Below, in pieces: positions 8,184-17,349 of a DNA stretch of 64,000 nt. The translations under genes were made by a program, and so were the position numbers. The stretch lies in NCBI RefSeq assembly GCF_900187325.1, contig NZ_FZMZ01000004.1, positions 496,001 through 560,000 on the forward strand, read 5' to 3'. This DNA comes from Virgibacillus ndiopensis. Its GTDB lineage: Bacteria > Bacillota > Bacilli > Bacillales > Amphibacillaceae. The notes below the pieces were generated by a model. It did not search any database. It saw only the letters and a list, made by a program, of their open reading frames with translations, and was not told the DNA's origin. Position 1 is the stretch's first letter. Each line of letters starts with the position of its first letter.

Positions 8184-9131
8184 TTATTTTTCTTCAAATA
8201 GTGGTTTGTAAAATTGGCGGTTGTCCATTGCAAACAATCGCTCGGTAAATTCACCTGGTTTCACCTTATCTAATGCACGATTTAACATATTCATTTTGGC
8301 ATCAATTAAATCAATTAGATGTAATAGTTCAGCTTCACGAACTAATGGTGGCTTCGGACTTCCCCATTCCGCCTTGCCGTGATGACTTAATATAAGATGT
8401 TGCAATATCAGTACTTCTTCCCCTTCAATTTGCAGTTCTTTTGCCATGATTCCAATCTCCTCTACCATCATTGGAATATGACCTAGTAACTTTCCTTCCA
8501 GGGTATATGAGGTTGTAACTACACCCGACAATTCTTTCAATTTACCTAGATCATGAAGAATAATTCCCGCATATAGCAAATCTTTATTTAGCTGTGGATA
8601 GAGATTGTGTAATTCTTTAGCGATGGCCAACATACTTACAACATGATGTGCTAAACCAGACACATACTCATGATGGTTTTTGGAGGCTGCAGGATAGGTT
8701 AAAAGAGCATCCTGATATTTTTTAATAAATGCTCGAACAATTCGCTGCATTGTTGGGTTCTTCATTTCAAAAATTGCCTCTGTAAGCTTTTCTATTAATA
8801 CCTCTTTTTCAACAGGGGCTTTCTCTACAAAATCGGAAACATGAACACCATCTGTCGGTTGAGCAGGTCTTATCGTAAAAATCTTCAGCTGTGCCTTACC
8901 CCTGAATTGATTGATTTCACCAGTTAATCTAACAATTTTTTCCGGTAAAAAAACTTCTTCATCTTCCTTTTTTATATCCCATAACTTGGCCTCAATTTCA
9001 CCAGTCGCATCACGTAGGATTAATGTTAAAAATGCTTTTCCATTACTCGCTACTCCCCTTGTAGCTTCTTTAATTAAGACAAAATCATCGAATGATTCAC
9101 CTATATTTATATATCCTATACCTTTTCTCAT
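8184..9131 (-). CDS. yhaM: 3'-5' exoribonuclease YhaM
   Basis: Cytoplasmic RNase, 315 aa (B. subtilis YhaM is 314). An N-terminal OB-fold nucleic-acid-binding domain (about 10-95; [19 protein letters not shown]) is followed by an HD phosphohydrolase domain (about 155-290) with HHVVSML near 167 and the HD pair in LHDLGK near 193, plus later His residues in [13 protein letters not shown]. In the family the HD site binds Mn2+/Co2+. RBS GGGGGAG upstream of the ATG. It participates in RNA turnover. Confidence 0.94.
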   Translation of the reverse strand: MRKGIGYINIGESFDDFVLIKEATRGVASNGKAFLTLILRDATGEIEAKLWDIKKEDEEVFLPEKIVRLTGEINQFRGKAQLKIFTIRPAQPTDGVHVSDFVEKAPVEKEVLIEKLTEAIFEMKNPTMQRIVRAFIKKYQDALLTYPAASKNHHEYVSGLAHHVVSMLAIAKELHNLYPQLNKDLLYAGIILHDLGKLKELSGVVTTSYTLEGKLLGHIPMMVEEIGIMAKELQIEGEEVLILQHLILSHHGKAEWGSPKPPLVREAELLHLIDLIDAKMNMLNRALDKVKPGEFTERLFAMDNRQFYKPLFEEK

Positions 9132-9151
9132 GCAAATTCTCCCCCTATAAA

Positions 9152-9215
9152 TAAAAAAGACTGACTAAAAGACAGGCCATATTTTTACCAGGATGCCAAT
9201 TCTTTACGTCAGTCT
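9152..9215 (-). terminator. Terminator downstream of the second GbsR-like gene
   Basis: On the minus strand AGACTGAC (from 9215) can pair with GTCAGTCT (to 9158), followed by TTTTTTAT. The loop is long (about 42 nt), so confidence is moderate. Confidence 0.5.
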
Positions 9216-9229
9216 ATATTCGCTATTCA

Positions 9230-9781
9230 TTAATCTTCATTCTTTGGAACGTATTTAAAGATTTCACCTGATTCCATAACGCGAATAAACTTCATAAGCC
9301 ATTTATAATAGTTTTGAGCGTAACGAAGCCGGTCAATATCTCTATTGATCTTATTCTTTAATTCCTCATCCATAGTGACCGAAAGTAAGGCTTCCAATTC
9401 CTCGATAGCTTCATCTGCCTCTTCAATGTTTGTTTCAGTGTGCTGACGCCAACGATTACCAAATAATGATGTAAATGACTTATACCAATCCTCTTCTGAT
9501 TGATATAGATCTTTACGAATACCTTTTTTAAAGGTTGATTCAACCATTTTCATATCTGATAATGCACGTACACCAGTTGACATACTGGTCTTGCTCATAA
9601 CCAGTGCATCTCGCATATCGTCTAAAGTCATTGGCTGATCTGAAAAATACAACACTCCATACAATCGACCAACAGATGATGTGATGCCATACAGATTCAT
9701 ATTTTTAGCAATTACTTGAATAAATTTTTCAATTGTTTCTTCATACTTTTCCCAGTCTTTTGATACATTTTCCTCTGGCAA
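9230..9781 (-). CDS. Second GbsR-family transcriptional regulator
   Basis: MarR-like winged-helix protein of the GbsR family, about 183 aa (B. subtilis GbsR is 180). The HTH region PMTLDDMRDALVMSKTSMST and the following RALSDMKMVESTFKKGIRKDLYQSEEDWYKSF are diagnostic and align well with the 4537-5019 product. The longer frame begins at a TTG at 9802, but GGTGGAGGGAC lies inside it, 7 nt before a TTG at 9781, which I choose. It follows yhaN by about 60 bp in the same direction and interrupts the yhaN-yhaM order seen in B. subtilis. Target unknown; betaine/choline genes are likely. Confidence 0.82.
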   Translation of the reverse strand: MPEENVSKDWEKYEETIEKFIQVIAKNMNLYGITSSVGRLYGVLYFSDQPMTLDDMRDALVMSKTSMSTGVRALSDMKMVESTFKKGIRKDLYQSEEDWYKSFTSLFGNRWRQHTETNIEEADEAIEELEALLSVTMDEELKNKINRDIDRLRYAQNYYKWLMKFIRVMESGEIFKYVPKNED

Positions 9782-9840
9782 TGGAAGTCCCTCCACCTGC
9801 AATATTCATCATATATCTGCAAATAGTTTACCATTAAACG

Positions 9841-12807
9841 CTAATTAATGCGAACAGTATTTTCTAAGAAAACTATTTCTGCTTTATTTTCTGTTTCAAT
9901 TATATCTTTTTTACATGTAAATACAATAACCTGTTGGTGCTCTGCAATTTCCGATAATATTTTCATAACTTGGTTTGTCCGAGAAGCATCAAAATGGACA
10001 AACGCATCATCAATTATAAATGGTAAATGGTGGTTCTTACTCATTACTTCGCTAATAGCGATCCGTAATGCAACATACAGTTGATCTCTCGTTCCTTGTG
10101 ACAGTTCTTTCACCGTGTATTTTAGTTCATTTTGAGCTAATACTTGAAAGGCTTGGTCGTCAGTTGGGGCAAAAACACGTTTATAATTATAATTGGTTAA
10201 CAATGAGAAATAATGTGATGTTTTATCAATTACTTTTGTAAGATATTTATCTCTAAATTTTCGTTTTGTTTCAATCAACATTTCTTTAGCCGTTTTTAAT
10301 ACTGCCCACTCTTTCGCTAAATAATGTAGATTTTCTCGTTCCATATTGTACCGATACAGCGTTTCAGAATATGTTTCAGATATTTCCATTTTAGCTAAAT
10401 CTGCATTTACATCAGCTAACAGTTGTCGTTTCTCATCAAGTTCTTTTTCAAGGCTTTTTATTACATCTACATGTTCTTTATGTTTAACCTCAAGTTGTTG
10501 TGCATCGATTGTACGTTCAGCTAACTCTTCCCATTCATCTTGAGTAAACGTAGCCAAAATTTGCCCAATCCGTTCATTTACTTTTTCTTCAAGCGCACAT
10601 TTTTCATCCCATTTTTTAGCTTTTTGAAAGAACTCTTCTTCGGTTTTTACTGCAGCACCATCATATAATGTACTTATTTCTTTCTCATAGACACTTAATT
10701 TTTGTTTCAATAGATGATATTGTTCCATTGCTTCGGTAATCCACTTATCATACTGGTCGATTAAAGCAGTGGTTTTATTGTAATGGTGAACGAATTCTTC
10801 TATGTCCTCAAACTGATCCACAATTGCTATATTAGACGATTCCCAATTTCGTTCATGGAAAAACATATTTACCACATTATTGAAATGCTGTTGTCTATCT
10901 TCTAGCATGTTGATTTGTCTCTCTATTTCGATTTTATTTTCATATTTTTGTAGCAAATGCTTCATGGTGTGGTAAAGCTGAGACCAAAATGATAGGTCCA
11001 CATTTTCTAGAAAAGGATAATCTGTGTGTTGCTCGTCTATTTTTTGCCTTAAACGTTTTTGTTTGTACCCTAATAAATTATTCCGTTCGTCTACCTGTAA
11101 AAGCTTATGATCGTTTGTCTTGATTTGATCTTCGATAGCATCCAAATCGGCTATTCTTTTATTATGGAAAGCAAGTAAATTCCCTGCTTCCACAAAAACT
11201 TCTCTTGTTACCTGGGTTCCTAATCCATCTATTTGGTCATGTAACAGCATTTGTTCCATGTTGTTAATTGATTTTTTCCCTACAATCCATTGGATAACTC
11301 CTACAAGTATTAGGATTGCCATTAAACCATAAAATATCGTCGAATCCCATAATACCGCGAAACTACCACTAATTAACGCAAATATAATACTCCCAATTAG
11401 TAAGTTTATGCTCTGCCTATTTTTTTGTTCTTTGATTTTCTGCCATTTTTCACGCTGGTTATAGGAATCCTCTCTTAACTTATCTAAAGAAGTTTGCTGC
11501 TTATATTCACTGATTGTTTCATTTAGTTCATAAACACGCCCTTCAGGAAGTAATCCTGTCTTTATTTCTTGTTTCTGATTAAATAAGTTATCTTGTTGGT
11601 TAGACAAAACACTTTCTTCCCGTTGAAGCTGCTCTTTTTCCAGCTGTAATTGAGTATAATCATTATTAAGCTGATTCCATGTATTCTCGATATGAAATGG
11701 AAACGAAATAAACGCTAAATCATCCACAGCTAATCCGATATTCAGATTACTTAATTCATTTTCCAATTGTATATCTAGCTTCTTTAAATCATCTTTAAGC
11801 TTTGTAATTTCTTTATCATTATCCATATAGTCCTGTTTTATTTGTACGATGGTTTCTGCCTGATTATAGCTACTTTCATCATCGAGTTCTTCCTTCAGCA
11901 TGGTTTGTTTTTCTTCATACTTCCGCTTGTTACTTTCAATTACTGACAGTTCACTTTGCATTGGAAGTAGTTGTTCTTTTAATACATTAAGCCGACTTAA
12001 TCCATTCGCAGGAAACGTCAAATCAGCAGGATAACTGGACAATTGACTTTTGATATTTTGGTAATCATGAATCAGTGGTGTGGTCTGTTGCTGCTTTTCA
12101 ATTGATAACAACAATTGATTTTTTTCTTTTATGTCTTCCTTTATAGCTTGGATATCATTGGTGTAAGAAAGTAATTTTTCCTTCTTCTCTCTATACAATG
12201 CCTCATCATTCTTATAAGATGTCAATTTTTGAAACAGTCCATCTAACGAATCCAGCTGCTGATTAATGGTTGGCTTTTTACCATACGGTTTAAACAATTC
12301 CCCTATTTTCGTCTCAATTCGTTTCTCGATTGAATAAATATTTTTCGAACCTGTTAAGCCAATGCCAAGCAATACCTCACCAAGATCATCTTCGTTCATT
12401 TCTGATAAAATACTTAAATCGTTCGCAGAGAATGAAAAAATCGATTGATACGTTTTGTTCGTCATTCCATGAAGTCTTTCTCTTAACCAATCTTCTTCAA
12501 ATTCACGACCATCAGGCAAAAAGCATTTAGCTGCTCCATTTCTATCATCCGTACGCTCAATCGTAAATTCACCAATAGAATCATCAAATAGTGTTAATCT
12601 TCCACCCATTCTTCCGCTTGTCTTCGGTTTGAAAAATGACCGTTTTTTCGGTGGAAAACCAAATAACATAAATAAAATAAATTGTTGTAATGTTGATTTA
12701 CCTGATTCATTTTCACCAAAAATACATAGGAAAGCTTGCTTGGAAAAATCAACTGAGTAATCGTTCCACTTACCAAATCCGTAAACAGTCGCGTGCATTA
12801 GCTTCAT
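9841..12807 (-). CDS. yhaN: SMC/Rad50-like ATPase YhaN
   Basis: 988-aa chromosome-associated ATPase of the SbcC/RecN-like AAA_27 group. N-terminal Walker A GENESGKST (31-39); long alpha-helical coiled-coil arms (about 180-420 and 540-850), interrupted by two hydrophobic segments at about 475-515 (LLIGSIIFALISG and IFYGLMAILILVGVI) that would place the protein at the membrane; C-terminal signature ELSQGTRDQL and Walker B FIIDDAFVHFD. It begins 2 bp after the yhaO stop, so the two are surely one unit, as for SbcC and SbcD. Proposed role: double-strand break or DNA-end processing. Confidence 0.9.
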   Translation of the reverse strand: MKLMHATVYGFGKWNDYSVDFSKQAFLCIFGENESGKSTLQQFILFMLFGFPPKKRSFFKPKTSGRMGGRLTLFDDSIGEFTIERTDDRNGAAKCFLPDGREFEEDWLRERLHGMTNKTYQSIFSFSANDLSILSEMNEDDLGEVLLGIGLTGSKNIYSIEKRIETKIGELFKPYGKKPTINQQLDSLDGLFQKLTSYKNDEALYREKKEKLLSYTNDIQAIKEDIKEKNQLLLSIEKQQQTTPLIHDYQNIKSQLSSYPADLTFPANGLSRLNVLKEQLLPMQSELSVIESNKRKYEEKQTMLKEELDDESSYNQAETIVQIKQDYMDNDKEITKLKDDLKKLDIQLENELSNLNIGLAVDDLAFISFPFHIENTWNQLNNDYTQLQLEKEQLQREESVLSNQQDNLFNQKQEIKTGLLPEGRVYELNETISEYKQQTSLDKLREDSYNQREKWQKIKEQKNRQSINLLIGSIIFALISGSFAVLWDSTIFYGLMAILILVGVIQWIVGKKSINNMEQMLLHDQIDGLGTQVTREVFVEAGNLLAFHNKRIADLDAIEDQIKTNDHKLLQVDERNNLLGYKQKRLRQKIDEQHTDYPFLENVDLSFWSQLYHTMKHLLQKYENKIEIERQINMLEDRQQHFNNVVNMFFHERNWESSNIAIVDQFEDIEEFVHHYNKTTALIDQYDKWITEAMEQYHLLKQKLSVYEKEISTLYDGAAVKTEEEFFQKAKKWDEKCALEEKVNERIGQILATFTQDEWEELAERTIDAQQLEVKHKEHVDVIKSLEKELDEKRQLLADVNADLAKMEISETYSETLYRYNMERENLHYLAKEWAVLKTAKEMLIETKRKFRDKYLTKVIDKTSHYFSLLTNYNYKRVFAPTDDQAFQVLAQNELKYTVKELSQGTRDQLYVALRIAISEVMSKNHHLPFIIDDAFVHFDASRTNQVMKILSEIAEHQQVIVFTCKKDIIETENKAEIVFLENTVRIN

Positions 12808-12809
12808 CC

Positions 12810-14048
12810 CTAATCACCCTCAATCTCTAATAGCTCTTGAATCAGTAATTGCTTCGCCTCATTTTTAATGGATTGCTCTTCCTCTTCCGATATGGCTTTG
12901 ATATATTTTCTAGCTTGTTTATGACGATATAATTCCGCGATGTATGGATGAATGGACACATCTTCCGTATAACGTAAAAGTTCACCAATAAAATGATCTC
13001 CTTTATTCAAATCACTATCTGATAGCGATTGTTTATAGTCCACGTTAACACGAAAAATATAGAACCAATTTGTTTGATGGGCTGCAGATTCATTTAGCAA
13101 TTCAACAATATCATCAAATAAACCTTCGTTTACCCAGCGTTTATGTTCTGGGTTTGTCGTTGTTACCGTAATGGAAAGAAGCTTAGAAACACTTTTATTA
13201 GGCATGTTCTGAATAGTTTTATCAATCAAAGGTTCCAGTTGATGTGGCTGTTTACAAGCAGACACATCGATTGTTACAGATTGAAACGTTATCGACTGTA
13301 ATGGCATGAACGTTACATTTGTTGTTGTTTCATTTAAAGTAACATGATAACATCCTTTTTCACCGGATTCTTTACGGTGGCGACCTTGCGTATTCCCCGG
13401 GTAAATAACAAAAGGTTTTTCCGATAAAATTTCTCGTTGATGAATATGCCCAAGTGCCCAATAATCAAAATACTGTTCCTTTAAATCCGTTAATCTAAAG
13501 GGAGCATATACGTCATGCTCCGTGTTACTGGCGATACTTCCATGTAGCATCCCAATGTGGAATGGTATATTTTCGTCAGCTATCGTATATTCTTTTGCTT
13601 TATTTGTAAGGACAGCACGGTTCTCATAACTAAATCCGTAAATAGATACAAGCTCCTCCCCATCTCGTTTATATGTATAATGATTCACGGTTTCTTCATT
13701 GAAAATATACACATTATCTGGATAGTCAATTGGATGAATATTTCCTTTTATGTAATCATGATTTCCATAAGAAAGATATACATTAATCTTGTATTCTTTT
13801 AATTTCTCAAACGCTTTTCGTAAACGTATTTGTGCCTTGAGACTTTGCCTTTCATTATCAAATAAATCTCCAACCAATAGAACAAAATCAACTTGCTTAT
13901 GAATAGCTGTTTCAACAAGCCGTTCTAGCGCAACAAATGTACTTTCTTGAATTTCTTTAAAAATATTTTCCGGCACACGGGTTAATCCGGTAAACGGACT
14001 GTCCAAGTGTAAGTCAGCTGCATGAATGAAGGAAATTTGATTTTGCAT
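12810..14048 (-). CDS. yhaO: SbcD/Mre11-like nuclease YhaO
   Basis: Calcineurin-like metallophosphoesterase, 412 aa, partner of YhaN. Phosphoesterase motifs in order: HAADLHLDSPF (9-19), VLLVGDLFDNE near 58, GNHDY near 97, GMLHGS near 168, and GHIHQRE near 199, which together bind two metals. The frame opens with TTG at 14051, but the adjacent ATG at 14048 is better spaced from AAAGGTGG. By family it is a DNA exonuclease or endonuclease acting with the ATPase encoded immediately downstream. Confidence 0.92.
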   Translation of the reverse strand: MQNQISFIHAADLHLDSPFTGLTRVPENIFKEIQESTFVALERLVETAIHKQVDFVLLVGDLFDNERQSLKAQIRLRKAFEKLKEYKINVYLSYGNHDYIKGNIHPIDYPDNVYIFNEETVNHYTYKRDGEELVSIYGFSYENRAVLTNKAKEYTIADENIPFHIGMLHGSIASNTEHDVYAPFRLTDLKEQYFDYWALGHIHQREILSEKPFVIYPGNTQGRHRKESGEKGCYHVTLNETTTNVTFMPLQSITFQSVTIDVSACKQPHQLEPLIDKTIQNMPNKSVSKLLSITVTTTNPEHKRWVNEGLFDDIVELLNESAAHQTNWFYIFRVNVDYKQSLSDSDLNKGDHFIGELLRYTEDVSIHPYIAELYRHKQARKYIKAISEEEEQSIKNEAKQLLIQELLEIEGD

Positions 14049-14195
14049 CAAAACACCACCTTTACTGATAGTTTATCAGAAGTTTTATACGAATGCACGT
14101 TCTGTACTAGAGGGAAGTAGGATAGCTCAGCTTTCGGGAACAGGTTGCAGCATAAAAGCTCATGTTCCTCTATTCTGGGCAATATCCCGGTCATA

Positions 14196-14220
14196 CAAAA
14201 AGGCCACTACAGCGTGGCCT
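14196..14220 (-). terminator. Terminator of the yhaQ-yhaP operon
   Basis: AGGCCAC (14201-14207) pairs with GTGGCCT (14214-14220); on the minus strand the stem is followed by TTTTTGT. Confidence 0.75.
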
Positions 14221-14237
14221 CCTCTTTCTTAAAAAGT

Positions 14238-15488
14238 CTAATCTTTTTTCGATAATTGCATTGCTTTTTTAAAATCTTTTAGTGAATTTGATTTACCATA
14301 CATCAAAACTCCACCTTTGTAGACTCTTGCTCCAATTATTGCAAATATAATAATGGTTCCAATCAATATACCTAGTGATAATGCTACTTCCCACACAGGG
14401 ACATCTAACATTCCTACGCGTAAAAACATGAGCATTGGACTGAAAAATGGAATGTATGAGCTAATGGTAACAAAACTAGCATCAGGTACGTTTAATCCAT
14501 ACATCGCAATTAAAAATGCTGCTACAATCAAAAACATCATTGGCATCATTAGCTGTTGCACGTCTTCAATTCGACTAACTAATGATCCTAACATTGCTGC
14601 CAATGTAGCATACAACAAATAACCTAGCATAAAGAATACTATGGCATAAATGAATAAGGACGGTGAGGCACCTTCAATTCCAAAATAGCTAAACACGCCA
14701 CCAGTTAGTTCATCCTGATTCACTGAAATCATTGCATAAGCTACTCCAATGATCAAGACAATTTGCGTCAGTCCCAGTAGTGCAATACCGAAAATCTTAG
14801 CAAACATCTGTGTAACCGGAGATACGCTGGATATTAGGATCTCCATTACTCGAGATGATTTTTCCGTCGCTACGTCTTGTGCAATCATTTGTCCATATAC
14901 TAATACGGTAATGTACAATAAGAATAACATTGCATAAACAATACCTCGTGCCCGACTAAGCTCTTCTCCCGTTTTTGCACTTTTATCGAGTGCAATCGCA
15001 TTGAATGTAACCGGTGCATAGATTTCTGCTAGTTTTGCTTGATCAATTCCAGCCTGTTGTGTTGCAACGGCAACTTTAAGCTGTTGTAACTGTTGCTGAA
15101 TAGCGGTTTGTTCACCTGCTTCGGCGATTGTTTTTGCATAGTAAGAAGCTTCTGGCAGTCCATCATCATTTAAGGTTAATGTAATTAATGCTTCATAATC
15201 TTCGGCTTGAACTGCATCTTTTGCGTCTGCCTCAGAACCATCATAAGCTACTAATTCCATTTCATCATTTGTACTCTCTAAACCTTCTTTTAATGGAGCA
15301 AATAACTCACCTGATTCATCTATTACCGCTATTTTGTCTGTACTATCTCCTGCAAAACTTTCCATTATCGTTTGGAAATTTGTTGCTCCTATGACGAATA
15401 AAAGTGTAACGATTGTACTGATCATAAACGACTTTGTTTTAAATCGCATCATGTATGTATGCGATAAAATTATCCAAAATTTATTCAT
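14238..15488 (-). CDS. yhaP: ABC-2 type exporter permease YhaP
   Basis: 416-aa membrane protein of the NatB/ABC-2 type: one N-terminal helix (about 18-40), a large extracytoplasmic domain (about 45-180) and five further helices at 190-400 (MLFLLYITVLVYGQMI, GIALLGLTQIVLIIGVAYAM and others). EKSSRVMEILISSVSP is the characteristic ABC-2 loop. The frame extends to a GTG at 15497, but AGGTG lies 6 nt before the ATG at 15488, inside the yhaQ stop region (8-bp overlap), indicating coupling. It works with the ATPase YhaQ; the substrate is unknown (Na+ or peptide export in relatives). Confidence 0.88.
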   Translation of the reverse strand: MNKFWIILSHTYMMRFKTKSFMISTIVTLLFVIGATNFQTIMESFAGDSTDKIAVIDESGELFAPLKEGLESTNDEMELVAYDGSEADAKDAVQAEDYEALITLTLNDDGLPEASYYAKTIAEAGEQTAIQQQLQQLKVAVATQQAGIDQAKLAEIYAPVTFNAIALDKSAKTGEELSRARGIVYAMLFLLYITVLVYGQMIAQDVATEKSSRVMEILISSVSPVTQMFAKIFGIALLGLTQIVLIIGVAYAMISVNQDELTGGVFSYFGIEGASPSLFIYAIVFFMLGYLLYATLAAMLGSLVSRIEDVQQLMMPMMFLIVAAFLIAMYGLNVPDASFVTISSYIPFFSPMLMFLRVGMLDVPVWEVALSLGILIGTIIIFAIIGARVYKGGVLMYGKSNSLKDFKKAMQLSKKD

Positions 15489-16380
15489 AGGAGGCACCTA
15501 CTTTCTCAATGAAAATATCGTTTAAGGATGGTTCCTCTAGGTCAAATTTGCGAATGAACCCTTTACCTTGCAAAGCTGCAAAAATTGCTTGTGATACTTC
15601 TTCATTTTCAATTTGCAGTTCACATCCTTCAGTCAAAGCTTTGTACATAATGACACCTGGCTGATCCTTTAAAAAATCAAGTGGTATATCTGCATGAACA
15701 ATTAAATTTTTCTTACCAAAAGAACGCTTAATTTCACGCAATGAACCTTGTACAACTTGGTTGCCTTTATGTAGAATACATACATGTTCACATAACTCTT
15801 CTACATGCTCCATTCGGTGCGATGAAAAAACAATTGATGTACCTTGTTCTTTTAAATCAACAACCGCTTCCTTTAGCATTTCTACATTTATTGGATCAAG
15901 TCCGGAAAATGGTTCATCTAAAATTAATAGTTTTGGCTTATGAATAACTGCAGATATAAATTGAATTTTTTGCTGATTACCTTTAGATAATTCCTCTACC
16001 TTCTTATCGATGTATTCAGGTACCTTAAATCGTTCCAGCCATCCGACAAGCTCTGTTTCAACTTCAGTTTTTGTCATACCACGTAATTTTCCAAGATAAA
16101 TTAACTGATCTCTTACTTTTAGTTTTGGATATAATCCACGTTCCTCAGGTAGATAACCGATTAGATGACTCTTATTATAGCTAATCGTGTCACCATTCCA
16201 GGAAATATCCCCTTCTGTTATGTCTAATAACCCTAAAATCATTCTGAATGTTGTCGTTTTACCCGCACCGTTTCCCCCTAGAAATCCAAACATTTCTTTT
16301 TCCGGTATTTCCAGTGAAAGGTGATCAACTGCGGTGTGCTGCCCAAACCGTTTTGTTACATCTTTTAAAACTAATGTCAA
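15481..16380 (-). CDS. yhaQ: ABC exporter ATPase YhaQ
   Basis: 299-aa ATPase of the NatA/CcmA type. Walker A GGNGAGKTT near 36, signature ELSKGNQQKIQF near 132, Walker B KLLILDEPFSGLDP near 153, H-loop SSHRM near 190, and a C-terminal extension (about 215-299) that is usual in this subfamily. The likely start is TTG at 16380, 9 nt after GAGGGG. Partner of YhaP, which overlaps its stop. Confidence 0.88.
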   Translation of the reverse strand: MTLVLKDVTKRFGQHTAVDHLSLEIPEKEMFGFLGGNGAGKTTTFRMILGLLDITEGDISWNGDTISYNKSHLIGYLPEERGLYPKLKVRDQLIYLGKLRGMTKTEVETELVGWLERFKVPEYIDKKVEELSKGNQQKIQFISAVIHKPKLLILDEPFSGLDPINVEMLKEAVVDLKEQGTSIVFSSHRMEHVEELCEHVCILHKGNQVVQGSLREIKRSFGKKNLIVHADIPLDFLKDQPGVIMYKALTEGCELQIENEEVSQAIFAALQGKGFIRKFDLEEPSLNDIFIEKVGASYE

Positions 16381-16409
16381 AATTTATTCCCCTCTCTTCC
16401 CATATTCCT

Positions 16410-16733
16410 TTAATTTTGCTTATTAACATAAACACTCGTAATAATTAGTGTTACGTTATGAAGAACATAAATACCAGTTACTAAGAAAAAGCTAAAGGAA
16501 ATTCCTTCATAAATAATTGCAACTACCCAAGCAATTATTAGAATAATTAGCATTGAATCCCACGATCTTGCTTTTGCCCGGTTATTAATTTGTTGATATC
16601 GCTCATCAAACCGATTCTTTTTCTTACCAATATGCCTATTAATGTAGAAAACAATTAACCCAATTATTCCACCAACCAACAAACCGGAAAGTGACAATAG
16701 AATATCTATCGTATTTTCACTCAAGATTCTCAT
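16410..16733 (-). CDS. Small membrane protein paired with an XRE regulator
   Basis: About 107 aa with three or four hydrophobic segments (SLSGLLVGGIIGLIVFYI, MLIILIIAWVVAIIYEGISFSFFLVTGIYVLHNVTLII) and a basic middle loop (RHIGKKKNRFDERYQQ). The frame is open to 16772, but an ATG at 16733, overlapping the regulator stop, fits translational coupling; GAAGGGG also suits a TTG at 16724. Such membrane protein/mini-XRE pairs are common in Firmicutes. Function unknown. Confidence 0.6.
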   Translation of the reverse strand: MRILSENTIDILLSLSGLLVGGIIGLIVFYINRHIGKKKNRFDERYQQINNRAKARSWDSMLIILIIAWVVAIIYEGISFSFFLVTGIYVLHNVTLIITSVYVNKQN

Positions 16734-16926
16734 CCCCTTCAAAAATAAACAAATCCTCAATTGAACAACCAAACGTTTGCGCCAGCTTGTGTGCTAATAT
16801 TAATGATGGTTTATATTTACCTTTCTCAAGTGAAATAATCGTCTGTCTAGATACCTTTAATTTATACGACAATTCCTCTTGTGTAATATGTAACTCGTTT
16901 CGCTTTTCCTTAATTAACGTTTTCAT
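16717..16926 (-). CDS. Small XRE-family transcriptional regulator
   Basis: 69-aa Cro/CI-type protein, essentially only a helix-turn-helix: ITQEELSYKLKVSRQTIISLEKGKYKPSLILAHKLAQTFGCSIEDLF is the canonical five-helix domain. It overlaps the following membrane-protein gene. Its promoter carries a GTAAAGT/ACTTTAC palindrome (16945-16960), a natural autorepression site. Similar to YozG/YgzD-type mini-regulators. Confidence 0.82.
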   Translation of the reverse strand: MKTLIKEKRNELHITQEELSYKLKVSRQTIISLEKGKYKPSLILAHKLAQTFGCSIEDLFIFEGDENLE

Positions 16927-16944
16927 ATTATCTCCTATACAAAA

Positions 16945-16960
16945 GTAAAGTTGACTTTAC
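16945..16960 (-). promoter_or_regulatory. Candidate operator for the mini-XRE regulator
   Basis: GTAAAGT (16945-16951) and ACTTTAC (16954-16960) are exact inverted arms around TG, lying just downstream of the -10. Another ACTTTAC half-site is at 16998-17004, upstream of the -35, so the promoter is flanked by matching sites. Confidence 0.6.
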
Positions 16961-16964
16961 AAAA

Positions 16965-16993
16965 AGTTTACGTCACTCCCTTCCTTTTGTCAA
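16965..16993 (-). promoter_or_regulatory. Promoter of the mini-XRE operon
   Basis: Minus strand -35 TTGACA (16988-16993) and -10 TAAACT (16965-16970), spacer exactly 17 bp: a good sigma-A promoter. Confidence 0.7.
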
Positions 16994-17102
16994 GTTTACT
17001 TTACGTTAATTTTTAAATAGTTTTTTGAAAAAAGCAGGAATTTAATGATAAATCAAGAATAAATAATATAACTATGTTTTTTGACTTCAAGGAGGAAACG
17101 GT

Positions 17103-17288
17103 ATGCGAACCTATATGTTAACTGTATTCGAGAAAACTGGCGAAAAACTATTAGACGAATCATTTTCTGCAGAGAATGATATTGAAGCAAAAAAAATCGG
17201 TGAAGCTCGTTTAGCCGAAGAAGGTTATCGTGAACATACACATCGTTGTGTATCCCCAGAAGCTAAGTTAATTCTATTTCATCGATAA
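17103..17288 (+). CDS. yhzD: YhzD-like protein
   Basis: 61-aa soluble protein: RTYMLTVFEKTGEKLLDESF followed by AKKIGEARLAEEGY and the end EAKLILFHR. It matches my recollection of the YhzD family, small proteins of unknown function found beside yhaR in bacilli. AAGGAGG stands 7 nt before the ATG and a terminator follows. Confidence 0.72.
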   Translation: MRTYMLTVFEKTGEKLLDESFSAENDIEAKKIGEARLAEEGYREHTHRCVSPEAKLILFHR

Positions 17289-17294
17289 AACACA

Positions 17295-17332
17295 AAAAAG
17301 GGCTACTTTTTATAGGAAGTAGTCCTTTTTTA
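17295..17332 (+). terminator. Terminator after yhzD
   Basis: AGGGCTACTT (about 17299-17308) pairs with AAGTAGTCCT (17317-17326) with one G-U, followed by a T-run. Confidence 0.75.
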
Positions 17333-17349
17333 TATAGTAACGTTTATCA

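Noticed and set aside
14090-14195. GC-rich segment before the yhaP terminator as another repeat copy
   Set aside because: It holds AGCTTTCGGGAACAGG and CAATATCCCGG but none of the end motifs of the repeat family; too short to support.
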